Assembly: GCF_013426735.1 (NCBI RefSeq)
Contig: NZ_AP023272.1
Location: forward strand, 2,276,501 to 2,340,500
DNA length: 64,000 bases
DNA from: Agrobacterium vitis
Lineage (GTDB): Bacteria; Pseudomonadota; Alphaproteobacteria; Rhizobiales; Rhizobiaceae
Direction: 5' to 3'
The position numbers and the translations under genes were made by a program. Shown piece by piece: positions 43,155-55,572 of this stretch (the stretch's first letter is position 1; each line of letters starts with the position of its first letter). Below the pieces are notes generated by a model. The model did no database searches and was not told the origin of the DNA. It saw only the letters and a list, made by a program, of their open reading frames with translations.

Positions 43155-43322
43155 GCAAATATCAAATCGAAAGCCGAACCAAACGGCAATGGCGTTGAGG
43201 AAATTAATATTGGATATTTATTGTGCATATGCCTATCGAAATAGCATGAACTTATGCAAAAAATCTGCGCAATTCATAAAATCAGCAAAAAATTCAATCT
43301 GACTAATTCTCACAAAAAATAG

Positions 43323-43829
<507 letters not shown>

Positions 43830-43890
43830 ATGCGGCCCGGCTGAGGGAGGTCGGGTCTTATAATCGTCATCAAATCGAGGAACAAACCTA

Positions 43891-45300
43891 ATGACGACCG
43901 CACAGGATATTCTTAAACAAATCAAAGACAACGACGTAAAATTTGTCGATCTCAGGTTCACCGACCCCAAGGGCAAGTTGCAGCATGTCACTATGGACAT
44001 CGTCTGTGTCGATGAAGACATGTTCGCCGATGGCGTCATGTTCGACGGCTCCTCCATCGCCGGCTGGAAGGCGATCAACGAATCCGACATGGTACTGATG
44101 CCGGACGTGGAAACGGTGCATATGGACCCGTTCTTCGCGCAATCGACCATGGTCATTCTCTGCGACATTCTCGATCCGGTTTCCGGTGAAGCCTATAACC
44201 GCGATCCGCGCGGCACGGCCAAGAAGGCGGAAGCCTATCTCAAGGCCTCTGGCATCGGCGACACGGCATTTTTTGGCCCAGAAGCTGAATTCTTCATTTT
44301 CGATGACGTGAAATACAAGGCCGATCCTTACAATACCGGCTTCAAGCTCGATTCCACCGAATTGCCGTCCAACGACGATACCGATTATGAAACCGGCAAT
44401 CTCGGGCACCGTCCGCGCGTCAAGGGCGGTTATTTCCCGGTTCCGCCAATCGACAGCTGCCAGGATATGCGCTCGGAAATGCTGACCGTGCTCTCCGAAA
44501 TGGGCGTTGTCGTCGAAAAGCATCACCATGAAGTGGCTGCGGCCCAGCATGAGCTTGGCATCAAGTTCGACACGCTGGTGCGCAATGCCGACAAGATGCA
44601 GATCTACAAATATGTCGTGCATCAGGTTGCCAATGCCTATGGCAAAACTGCAACCTTCATGCCGAAGCCGATCTTTGGCGACAACGGCTCGGGCATGCAC
44701 GTGCATCAGTCGATCTGGAAAGATGGCAAGCCGACCTTCGCCGGTGACGAATATGCCGGTCTGTCGGAAAGCTGCCTCTATTACATCGGCGGCATCATCA
44801 AGCATGCCAAGGCACTGAATGCCTTCACCAACCCCTCGACCAATTCCTACAAGCGCCTGGTACCTGGCTATGAAGCACCGGTTCTGCTGGCCTATTCCGC
44901 CCGCAACCGTTCCGCCTCCTGCCGCATTCCATTCGGCTCCAACCCGAAGGCAAAGCGCGTCGAAGTCCGCTTCCCTGACCCGACCGCCAACCCCTATCTC
45001 GGTTTTGCCGCCATGCTGATGGCTGGTCTCGATGGCATCAAGAACAAGATCCATCCTGGCAAGGCCATGGACAAGGATCTCTACGACCTGCCGCCGAAGG
45101 AATTGAAGAAGATCCCAACGGTTTGCGCCTCGTTGCGCGAAGCGCTGGAAAGCCTCGACAAGGATCGCAAGTTCCTGACAGCAGGCGGCGTCTTCGACGA
45201 CGACCAGATCGATGCCTTCATCGATATCAAGATGCAGGAGGTCATGCGTTACGACATGACGCCTCATCCGGTGGAATACGACATGTACTACTCGGTCTGA
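43891..45300 (+). CDS. glnA: Glutamine synthetase, type I
   Basis: 469 residues, dodecameric enzyme forming glutamine from glutamate, ammonia and ATP. Signatures: [17 protein letters not shown], metal site [15 protein letters not shown]-binding [16 protein letters not shown], and the adenylylation loop [10 protein letters not shown] with Tyr398. Normal length for GSI-beta. Cotranscribed with glnB, and followed by a terminator. Confidence 0.98.
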   Translation: MTTAQDILKQIKDNDVKFVDLRFTDPKGKLQHVTMDIVCVDEDMFADGVMFDGSSIAGWKAINESDMVLMPDVETVHMDPFFAQSTMVILCDILDPVSGEAYNRDPRGTAKKAEAYLKASGIGDTAFFGPEAEFFIFDDVKYKADPYNTGFKLDSTELPSNDDTDYETGNLGHRPRVKGGYFPVPPIDSCQDMRSEMLTVLSEMGVVVEKHHHEVAAAQHELGIKFDTLVRNADKMQIYKYVVHQVANAYGKTATFMPKPIFGDNGSGMHVHQSIWKDGKPTFAGDEYAGLSESCLYYIGGIIKHAKALNAFTNPSTNSYKRLVPGYEAPVLLAYSARNRSASCRIPFGSNPKAKRVEVRFPDPTANPYLGFAAMLMAGLDGIKNKIHPGKAMDKDLYDLPPKELKKIPTVCASLREALESLDKDRKFLTAGGVFDDDQIDAFIDIKMQEVMRYDMTPHPVEYDMYYSV

Positions 45301-45314
45301 TCCGATCGACACCA

Positions 45315-45344
45315 AAGCCGGCAGCAACCCTGCCGGCTTTTTTA
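45315..45344 (+). terminator. Rho-independent terminator of glnBA
   Basis: 9-bp stem AAGCCGGCA (45315-45323) / TGCCGGCTT (45331-45339) with 7-base loop and a run of seven T, 14 bases after the glnA stop. Confidence 0.9.
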
Positions 45345-45488
45345 TTGCAGTATCATTGGTATTTTTTGTAATTGCACATCTCGATAAACCGGGCGGCCAT
45401 GCCTCAGCCGTTTTGTGACAAAACCATGTCGAGGCCCTTGATGTTCGTTGTCCCGTTTCCCAAATATTTGACGAAAGGAAACAAAGCC

Positions 45489-45818
45489 ATGAAACAACGC
45501 AACGCAAAGTTTGGAATCGGTGACATTGTTCGTCACAAGGTATTTCCGTTTCGCGGCGTCGTTTTCGACGTCGATCCGGAATTCGCCAATACGGAAGAAT
45601 GGTGGAACGCGATCCCCGCAGAATTGCGGCCCAGCAAGGATCAGCCCTTCTATCACCTGCTGGCTGAAAATGCCGAGACGGAATACGTCGCCTACGTCTC
45701 CGAGCAAAATCTGGAGACAGACGAAAGCGGCGAACCGCTGCGCAATCCGCATATCAACCAGATCTTCGTGGAAGAGCAGGCCGGTCATTACAAGCCGCGG
45801 ATGAATTTGGCTCACTGA
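45489..45818 (+). CDS. hspQ: Heat shock protein HspQ
   Basis: 109 residues of the YccV/HspQ hemimethylated-DNA-binding-like family: AKFGIGDIVRHKVFPFRGVVFDVDPEF, then DQPFYHLLAENAETEYVAYVSEQNL. In enterobacteria HspQ modulates Lon protease and affects DnaA stability; the role here is inferred. The start ATG 45489 has AAAGGA upstream; 39 extra upstream codons were rejected. Confidence 0.92.
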   Translation: MKQRNAKFGIGDIVRHKVFPFRGVVFDVDPEFANTEEWWNAIPAELRPSKDQPFYHLLAENAETEYVAYVSEQNLETDESGEPLRNPHINQIFVEEQAGHYKPRMNLAH

Positions 45819-45840
45819 TCGGCTGACATTATTTCCTATA

Positions 45841-45876
45841 AAAAAAGCCCCGGTCGTTTAGCGACCGGGGCTTTTT
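45841..45876. terminator. Bidirectional terminator between hspQ and ialB-like gene
   Basis: 10-bp perfect stem GCCCCGGTCG (45847-45856) / CGACCGGGGC (45862-45871), 5-base loop, A6 before and T5 after, serving both convergent genes. Confidence 0.9.
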
Positions 45877-45899
45877 CAATGAAGCAAGGGAACAACCGA

Positions 45900-46535
45900 T
45901 TATTTGGTTTCCTTGGCGGCCTTCTGGGCGTCTTCCAGGGCCTTCTGCGATTCTTCGTTCTTCTTCTGCATGGCTTCTTCCAGCAGACGCTGGCGCTCCT
46001 GCGCCTGGGACTGGGTGATAGCCGGGCCATCGTAGGAACCGGTAAAGCCATCCAGCGAAATCTTGATCGGGTTTGGAACGCGGCGGAAGTTCATCGACGT
46101 GAACACCACGTCATGGCCCTTCTTCAGGCTGGCAATCATCGCGTCCGTCAGCGGAATTTCAGCTGTGCAACGGTCCGGGAAGCAGACGGCGTAATCGATC
46201 TTCTGGCCCTTGCCGCCATCGATCTGCAAAACGACGCCCGGAGGGACGAGCCGTGCGGAAGGCACGGAAACCTGCATCAGCTTGCGGTTCATCTTGCCTT
46301 CGATGGAAATGATCGCCACGGCGATAATCATCTGGCGGTTCTGCGCGACCTGAATGTTCTGCACCGTGCAGATATCGTTGTCTTCCTGCTTGGCGCAGGT
46401 CTTGAACCAACCCTGCGGCGGCAAGCCGGCATCGCCAGCGGGCTGCTGCTGGGCAAAGGATGCGCCAGCAAAGCCAGTGGAGAGAACGAGAGCGGAGAGT
46501 GCCGCACGCGCGGTTTTGGCTGCTGTAAACGTCAT
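45900..46535 (-). CDS. Invasion-associated locus B (IalB) family protein
   Basis: 211 residues. Signal peptide to about residue 28 (ends GASFAQQ). The IalB domain spans 40-175: GWFKTCAKQEDNDICTVQNIQ, KLMQVSVPSARLVPPGV, IDYAVCFPDRCTAEIPL with paired Cys likely to form disulfides. After it comes a charged helix of about 35 residues (QERQRLLEEAMQKKNEESQK...) predicted to be coiled coil, beyond the usual domain. Named from Bartonella, where it aids erythrocyte invasion; in free-living rhizobia it is a periplasmic protein of unknown role. Confidence 0.88.
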   Translation of the reverse strand: MTFTAAKTARAALSALVLSTGFAGASFAQQQPAGDAGLPPQGWFKTCAKQEDNDICTVQNIQVAQNRQMIIAVAIISIEGKMNRKLMQVSVPSARLVPPGVVLQIDGGKGQKIDYAVCFPDRCTAEIPLTDAMIASLKKGHDVVFTSMNFRRVPNPIKISLDGFTGSYDGPAITQSQAQERQRLLEEAMQKKNEESQKALEDAQKAAKETK

Positions 46536-46885
46536 AACGAGATCCGTCTCCTGAAAACTTTTGTCGAACCGAAGTTCTCACCCGATTAGATCGGCCTATT
46601 CGTTCATCCCCTGGGTTTTAAATGAGGCAAATAGATGACCCGATGTGTGTGGTGATCCTGTTACAGCGCATCGCTGCGAATATCCAGTGCTTCTTTGGTG
46701 TTTGGGAGAGATGGATCCAATTTGTGGAACGATTGAGCCCGCGCGACATTTGTTTTACTGGACAATTTCACCCAGTCACTTACATGGCGCTTCCATAGCA
46801 GGAATTGTGCCATAGCGGTTGGCTTTCCGGCAGTTCGTGATAATTTGCCGCGAAATTTAAAATAGTGATCTCGAGAGGAAATGGT
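46536..46885. other. 350-bp gene-free divergent region
   Basis: Between the IalB-like and YejA-like genes. No open frame with a ribosome site, no repeat family member and no recognisable operator. A -10-like TAAAAT at 46859-46864 lies just ahead of the downstream start. Confidence 0.4.
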
Positions 46886-48706
46886 TTGCGGCGTCTTTTG
46901 TCGACCCTGCTGGTCTTGCCGTTCTGCGGCGTGTTTGCCGCATCGGCTACCTTGGCCGAGCCCGTCAATGCCATATCCATGTATGGCAAGCCCACCCTGC
47001 CCGCCGATTACAAGCACATGCCTTACGTCAACCCTGACGTGAAAAAGGGTGGCCGGATTTCCTACGGCGTGGTCGGCACGTTCGACAGCTTCAACCCCTT
47101 TGTCATCAAGGGCATGCGCACAACGGCGCGCGGCATCTGGGACCCGGAATACGGCAACCTGTTCTACGAAACGCTGATGACACGCTCCGCCGGTGAGCCC
47201 TATACGCTCTACGGTCTTCTGGCGCAAAGCGTCGAGTGGGACGATGCCCGCAGCTTCATCCAGTTCAACCTCAACCCCAAGGCCCGCTGGCACGATGGCC
47301 AGCCAGTGACGCCGGATGACGTGATTTTCACGCTCCAGATCCTCCAGCAGAAAGGCCGTGCGCCTTTCGACAAGCGGTTGAACGGCGTTGCCAAGATGGA
47401 AAAGGTTGGCGAGCATAGTGTCCGCTTCACCTTCAATGACAAGGCGGACCGGGAAATTCCACTGCTTCTGGCTTATGCAACACCGATCCTGCCGAAGCAT
47501 GCCATCGACCCGGACCTTTTCGAACAGTCGTCGCTGAATGTGCCTGTTGGCTCCGGCCCTTATAAGATCAAGGATATTCGCCCCGGCGAGCGGATTACCT
47601 ATCAGCGCGACCCGAATTATTGGGGCAAGGATCTTCCCTCGAAGGTGGGTTTCGATAATTACGACGAAGTCAGCGTCACCTATTTTTTGCAGGACAGCAC
47701 CCTGTTCGAAGCCTTCAAGAAGGGCGAGATCGATCTTTATCCTGATGGTGATTCGGCTCATTGGCTGCGGGCTTATAATTTTCCGGCAGCCGTGAATGGC
47801 GATGTTGTGCGCGAGACCTTTACCCCGCAAAAACCGACGGGCATGCTGGGATTCGTGTTCAACACCCGCCGCCCGATCTTTGCCGATGTGAAGGTGCGCG
47901 AGGCGCTGACGCTCGCCTTCGACTTCGAGTGGGTCAACAAAAACATCTACGGCAATGCGTTCAAGCGAATCCAGAGTTACTGGCAGAATTCGCCGCTCGG
48001 CGCCTTTGGCCATGCCGCCGACGACCGCGAACTGGCAATTCTCGGCAATGCGCGCAACACGATTGCCCCGGAAATCCTGGCGGGCACCTATACATTGCCG
48101 ATTTCCGATGGTTCGGGCGCCGACCGTAATATTCTGCGCCAGGCCGTCGCGTTGCTCAGCCAGGCTGGATATTCGATCAATGATGGAAAAATGGTCGATG
48201 CCCAGGGCAAGCCACTATCTTTCGAGGTCATGACCCAGAATGCCGGCCAGGAGAAAATGGCGCTTGCCTATCAGCGTACCCTAAGGCTGATCGGCATCGG
48301 CATGACCATCCGCACGGTGGATGACGCGCAATATCAGGCGCGCTCAAACAGCTTCGATTATGACATGGTCGTCATGGCCTATCCTTCGACGCTGGCTCCC
48401 GGTATCGAACAATTCAACCGCTGGGGCTCCGTTGCCCGGGATCGGCAAAGCAGTTTCAATTATGCCGGTGTTGCCAATCCGGATATCGACCGCGTGCTGA
48501 ACACCATGGTCAATGCCAGAGGCCTGGAGGACTATCAGGCCAGCGTCCGGGCCCTGGATCGCCTGCTGGTAGCCGGGCATTACGTGGTGCCACTCTATTA
48601 TAATGGTGAGCAATGGCTGGCGCGCTGGAAGCGCATCGCAAGGCCGGACCAAGTGCCGATGCTGGGCTATCAACTCCCCACCTGGTGGGATGCCAGGGCG
48701 CAATGA
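46886..48706 (+). CDS. Extracellular solute-binding protein family 5 (YejA-like)
   Basis: 606 residues from the TTG at 46886, chosen because GAGAGG ends seven bases upstream; the GTG at 46865 has no ribosome site. Signal peptide RRLLSTLLVLPFCGVFAASATLA, then the peptide-binding fold with YVNPDVKKGGRISYGVVGTFDSFNPFVIKG and ARWHDGQPVTPDDVIFTLQIL. Closest to YejA, the periplasmic component of the YejABEF peptide (microcin C) importer. No permease or ATPase genes are adjacent, so it is an orphan or serves a distant transporter. Confidence 0.88.
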   Translation: MRRLLSTLLVLPFCGVFAASATLAEPVNAISMYGKPTLPADYKHMPYVNPDVKKGGRISYGVVGTFDSFNPFVIKGMRTTARGIWDPEYGNLFYETLMTRSAGEPYTLYGLLAQSVEWDDARSFIQFNLNPKARWHDGQPVTPDDVIFTLQILQQKGRAPFDKRLNGVAKMEKVGEHSVRFTFNDKADREIPLLLAYATPILPKHAIDPDLFEQSSLNVPVGSGPYKIKDIRPGERITYQRDPNYWGKDLPSKVGFDNYDEVSVTYFLQDSTLFEAFKKGEIDLYPDGDSAHWLRAYNFPAAVNGDVVRETFTPQKPTGMLGFVFNTRRPIFADVKVREALTLAFDFEWVNKNIYGNAFKRIQSYWQNSPLGAFGHAADDRELAILGNARNTIAPEILAGTYTLPISDGSGADRNILRQAVALLSQAGYSINDGKMVDAQGKPLSFEVMTQNAGQEKMALAYQRTLRLIGIGMTIRTVDDAQYQARSNSFDYDMVVMAYPSTLAPGIEQFNRWGSVARDRQSSFNYAGVANPDIDRVLNTMVNARGLEDYQASVRALDRLLVAGHYVVPLYYNGEQWLARWKRIARPDQVPMLGYQLPTWWDARAQ

Positions 48707-48781
48707 ATTCAACCACCGTGCGCTGATTGCGCACGGATCTGCGGCGTGTCATCGCTGCCGCATACCGATGGAGACCCTTTC

Positions 48782-49453
48782 ATGCAACGCATTACCATCG
48801 ATCTCGTGTCCGATGTCGTCTGCCCGTGGTGCTATCTGGGCAAGGCCCGGCTGGATCTGGCCATTGCCGAGGTGCAGGACACTGTTAGTATCGACGTCAA
48901 CTGGCGCCCCTACCGGCTCAATCCGGACTATCCACCCGAAGGCGTTGATCAGCAGACCGAACTGGCCAAAAAATTTGGCGGCAAGGAAAACCTCGAGCGC
49001 GGCCATCAGCAATTGGCTGAGCTTGGCCGCGAGGTTGGTATTGCCTTCAATTTCGAAGCCATCAAGATCGGTCCCAATACGCTGGACGCGCATCGGCTGA
49101 TCCATTGGGCAGGACTGGAAAGCCGTGAAGCGCAGGGTGCTGTGGTCTCAGGCCTGTTCAAGACATTTTTCGAGGATGGCCGCAATCTCGGCGACCATGC
49201 CGTCCTGCTGGATATTGCCCAGAACGCCGGGCTGGACCGCAAGGTCATGCAGGCCCTGCTGGCTGGCGATGCCGATAAGGACATGGTCATCGATGAAATC
49301 GACGCCGCCCAAAAAATGGGCGTCAATGGTGTGCCTTTCTTCATCATCGACCAGAAATATGCCGTGAGTGGCGCCCAGCCGACCGACGTTCTGGCCAATG
49401 CCCTGCGCGACATCGCCGCTGAAAAGGCAGTCGAACAGTCGAAACTGAATTGA
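48782..49453 (+). CDS. DsbA-family (FrnE-like) oxidoreductase
   Basis: 223 residues, thioredoxin fold with helical insert. Active-site CPWC at residues 14-17 (SDVVCPWCYLG), cis-Pro loop NGVPFFIIDQKYAVSGAQ. No signal peptide, so cytoplasmic, as for FrnE and 2-hydroxychromene-2-carboxylate-isomerase-like relatives. ATG 48782 with GGAGA upstream. It follows the YejA-like gene by 75 bases; functional connection is not evident. Confidence 0.87.
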   Translation: MQRITIDLVSDVVCPWCYLGKARLDLAIAEVQDTVSIDVNWRPYRLNPDYPPEGVDQQTELAKKFGGKENLERGHQQLAELGREVGIAFNFEAIKIGPNTLDAHRLIHWAGLESREAQGAVVSGLFKTFFEDGRNLGDHAVLLDIAQNAGLDRKVMQALLAGDADKDMVIDEIDAAQKMGVNGVPFFIIDQKYAVSGAQPTDVLANALRDIAAEKAVEQSKLN

Positions 49454-49545
49454 CGCAACGCAATATCGGCCATACTCACGAGAGGCCCCTGCCGGTGAAA
49501 ACCTGATGACGGTTTTCCCCGGCCAAACTCCAGGACGACCCGCTC

Positions 49546-50469
49546 GTGACCTCCGATACGACACCTCGCGGCCTTGCGCTCGCTTTTGCGGCCTTTGCGG
49601 CCTTCGCCATTAGTGATGCATCGGTCAAACTCGTTGAAGGACGAATCAGTCCGTTCGAATCAGCCTTCTTCGGATCGCTGTTCGGTCTGGCTGCCCTGCC
49701 CTTTCTGCTGAAGCGCGGCGATTCGCTGACGGATGTGTTCAGGACCTCAAACCTGAAGCTCTGGCTGCTGCGGTTCGTCGCGTCAGGCACCAGTGCCATT
49801 GGGGCGGTGACAGCCTTCACGCATCTGTCGATGGCCGAGGCCTTCTGCCTGATTTTCCTTTTGCCCTGCTTCGTCACCATCATGTCGGTGGTGTTCCTCA
49901 AGGAACAGGTCGGCATGCGTCGCTGGAGCGCCGTCATCATCGGCTTTATCGGTGTGCTGGTGGTGCTGCGTCCGGGTTTCAGAGAACTATCGATCGGCCA
50001 TCTCGGCGCGGTCATCGGCGGGTTGGGCGGGGCGATTTCCATCGTCGTCTACCGCGCCATCGGCCCGCGTGAAAAATCCACATCGCTCTACGGCGCCGGT
50101 GCCTTCGGCACCATCATCATTTCCGGTATTGCCATGCTGCCCGCCTTTTCCTGGCCGCAGGGAACGGACTGGCTTTTGCTGCTCAGCTACGGCCTGTTTG
50201 CCGCCCTTGCCACCGTGCTGATGATGCTGGCGACCCGCTTTGCGCCTGCGGCCGTGCTGGGACCTGCACAATATAGCCAGATGCTCTGGGCCATTCTGTT
50301 TGGCTACCTGATCTTCGGCGACCATGTCGATCTACCCATGCTGGTCGGCATCACCCTGATCATCGGCTCCGGCCTGATTACCCTGATGCGGGAGAGAACC
50401 AAGGGCGTCCCCCTCCCACCCGCCGTCGCCTCCGGCCCGCAGGCCAGCCTGGCGGTGGAAGACGAGTAA
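49546..50469 (+). CDS. EamA/DMT-superfamily transporter
   Basis: 307 residues, ten predicted helices in two EamA repeats (about 5-145 and 155-285). The second repeat contains PAAVLGPAQYSQMLWAILFGYLIFGD, typical of the family. Substrate unknown; relatives export amino acids, metabolites or drugs. Starts at GTG 49546 with AGGA upstream. Stop overlaps the next start (TAATG), so the hydrolase is translationally coupled. Confidence 0.85.
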   Translation: MTSDTTPRGLALAFAAFAAFAISDASVKLVEGRISPFESAFFGSLFGLAALPFLLKRGDSLTDVFRTSNLKLWLLRFVASGTSAIGAVTAFTHLSMAEAFCLIFLLPCFVTIMSVVFLKEQVGMRRWSAVIIGFIGVLVVLRPGFRELSIGHLGAVIGGLGGAISIVVYRAIGPREKSTSLYGAGAFGTIIISGIAMLPAFSWPQGTDWLLLLSYGLFAALATVLMMLATRFAPAAVLGPAQYSQMLWAILFGYLIFGDHVDLPMLVGITLIIGSGLITLMRERTKGVPLPPAVASGPQASLAVEDE

Positions 50470-51239
50470 TGCTGCATTGCTCTCGTTCTACCGCTTTTCT
50501 GCTGGCCACGACGGTATTTTGTCTGGCTTTCATCTCTTGCACCCCGACACGGGCAAACGCCCGTCAAACGGTAATAGTCAAGACCACGCAGGGCGACATC
50601 GCAATAGAGACGTTCGAAAGGCGCGCACCTCAGAAGCGCCCAGCCGTTATCATCCTGAGCGGTAGCAAAGGCTTTCGATCAGCAGCCTATGACGATCTTG
50701 CTCAAAGTCTCGATAAGGCAGGGCTTGATGCCTATCTGGTTCATGCCGTTTCAGACGCAGATTTGACTGCCATTGGCCATGCGAAGGGTGCGGCAGGCCG
50801 CATCCAATATTACACAAGCCACATGGCCCGATGGAGCCCTGCTGTCCGGGATGTTCTACTGTTTCTCAAGAGACAATCTCCAGAGGACCGGAAAATCGGC
50901 GTTCTCGGAATTTCGCTGGGCGCGCAAATCGCCATCACCGCAACGGTAAACCGGCAAGCTGCCAATGCCCTGGTGCTCGTGGACGGTGGCTTTCCCGCTG
51001 GTTATTCTCAATCCGTTCGCACGGCTCCTCCCCTCCTGGTCGTCTGGGGGAGCGAAGACCGTGTATTTCCTGTCTCGATGGCAAGAGCATTATCAGAACA
51101 GGCCAAATCCGTAGGAACCGAGACTGAACTCTCAATATTTGATGGCGGAAGCCATGACTTTTTTCTGAAACCAGAAACATCGCTGGCGAAACAAGCCCAC
51201 GAACGGGCTGCCCATTTTCTTGCCGAGCGGTTGAAATAG
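50469..51239 (+). CDS. Exported alpha/beta hydrolase (dienelactone-hydrolase-like)
   Basis: 256 residues. N-terminal signal (HCSRSTAFLLATTVFCLAFISCTP); the ISC could be a lipobox-like site but the -3 residue is not typical. Hydrolase fold with nucleophile elbow GISLGAQ, Asp in LLVVWGSEDRVFP and His in DGGSHDFF. Substrate unknown. Coupled to the upstream DMT transporter by a one-base overlap, which suggests a shared task at the membrane. Confidence 0.78.
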   Translation: MLHCSRSTAFLLATTVFCLAFISCTPTRANARQTVIVKTTQGDIAIETFERRAPQKRPAVIILSGSKGFRSAAYDDLAQSLDKAGLDAYLVHAVSDADLTAIGHAKGAAGRIQYYTSHMARWSPAVRDVLLFLKRQSPEDRKIGVLGISLGAQIAITATVNRQAANALVLVDGGFPAGYSQSVRTAPPLLVVWGSEDRVFPVSMARALSEQAKSVGTETELSIFDGGSHDFFLKPETSLAKQAHERAAHFLAERLK

Positions 51240-51262
51240 ACTCTGTTCGGGAAAGTAGTCTG

Positions 51263-51284
51263 GAGGCGGTCGATGGACCGCCTC
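51263..51284. terminator. Hairpin between hydrolase and mfd genes
   Basis: 9-bp perfect stem GAGGCGGTC / GACCGCCTC with a GATG loop in the 50-bp convergent gap. T-runs are poor on both sides; probably a shared 3' end. Confidence 0.5.
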
Positions 51285-51289
51285 TACTC

Positions 51290-54813
<3,524 letters not shown>

Positions 54814-54817
<4 letters not shown>

Positions 54818-55161
54818 TTTTCGGTCACAGCACTCGCGTCAGGCCTGGCCGACAATGCAATGGCCGAACCATCGACAGGCGAAAAATCAGGTCGTGTGGC
54901 GGCAATGCGATCAAACAACGGGATCTGCATATGAACAGGCACAGGGGCTGCACCATTGATCCAGCTGATCAGGTCATTGTCTTCTTCCGCCATGATCAGT
55001 TCGAGATCATCCAGCTCAGCATCGTTGAGCGCACTGATTTCGGCTTCGGCAAACTGGCCAAGCATCAGGTCCATCTCCCTGATACCCCGATGCCAGCAGC
55101 GAAACAGAATACGCCTGCGGCGGGGATCGAGATCGGCGCTGCTGCGAACCAGACCAGTCAT
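54814..55161 (-). CDS. sdhE: Succinate dehydrogenase flavinylation factor SdhE
   Basis: 115 residues, DUF339/SdhE family: RRRRILFRCWHRGIREMDLMLG holds the RGxxE motif (Arg25-Glu29) needed for attaching FAD to SdhA, followed by the acidic helical bundle (DLELIMAEEDNDLISWING). The ATG at 55161 has GGAAGG eight bases upstream; a GTG at 55170 is less well placed. ATGA overlap with mfd. A C-terminal tail of about 30 residues is longer than in E. coli. Confidence 0.92.
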
Positions 55162-55323
55162 GTCATTCACCTTCCTGTTGATGCTGAACCTCTTGGCTTC
55201 GCATCGAATTTTCTCGTAGACCGGTTTTCACAAGCCATAACGGAGCAGGCAGTTCGTCACTCCCGCGCCTTCGCTCGGCGGTCCTCGCCTCACTGAAAAC
55301 GCACCGCACCTGTCGGCTCCATC

Positions 55324-55385
55324 CCTCTTCTCCCCATCGGGGAGAAGGTGCCGGCAGGCGGATGAGGGGGCGGCAAAGCCGAGAA
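55324..55385. repeat. REP-like sequence, copy 2
   Basis: Core CTTCTCCCCATCGGGGAGAA then GGTGCCGGCAGGCGGATGAG and GGGGCGGCAAAGCCGAGAA. Matches the sequence at 32154-32218 in the same orientation; the central CTCCCC-AT-CGGGGAG-type palindrome is a common rhizobial intergenic motif. Confidence 0.7.
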
Positions 55386-55413
55386 CCCGGTGCTTCCTCA
55401 CAACATCACCCTA

Positions 55414-55448
55414 CCGAAAAACCGGTAGCCACTTTTCAGTCCGATGCT
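55414..55448 (+). repeat. Direct repeat unit 1 upstream of recG
   Basis: CCGAAAAACCGGTAGCCACT then TTTCAGTCCGATGCT. Repeated nearly identically at 55471-55504, 57 bases further on. Confidence 0.75.
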
Positions 55449-55470
55449 TTTCTCATCGCATCGGATATGC

Positions 55471-55504
55471 CCGAAAACCGGTAGCCACTTTTCGGTCCGA
55501 TGCT
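55471..55504 (+). repeat. Direct repeat unit 2 upstream of recG
   Basis: CCGAAAACCGGTAGCCACTT then TTCGGTCCGATGCT; differs from unit 1 by one missing A and one A-to-G change. Between the units lies the palindromic CGATGC...GCATCGG. Confidence 0.75.
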
Positions 55505-55572
55505 GTATACCCGCTCACAATTGCCTTGTCAGCCTTGCAATGCGCCTCATCACACGGCATTTTGCCGCCATC

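Larger units (their letters stand above)
55162..55572. other. 411-bp gene-free region with repeats between sdhE and recG
   Basis: Divergent spacer. It contains a REP-like sequence (55324-55385) and a duplicated 34-base motif (55414-55448, 55471-55504). recG and sdhE promoters should lie here; none is clear. Confidence 0.6.

Noticed and set aside
43145..43159. TTTGCA-TCA-TGCAAA palindrome over the nnr start as an NtrC site
   Set aside because: It does not match the NtrC consensus and lies more than 250 bases from the sigma-54 promoter on top of the nnr start codon.
43888..45507. 539-codon minus-strand frame opposite glnA
   Set aside because: Antisense shadow of glnA; no homology and no ribosome site.
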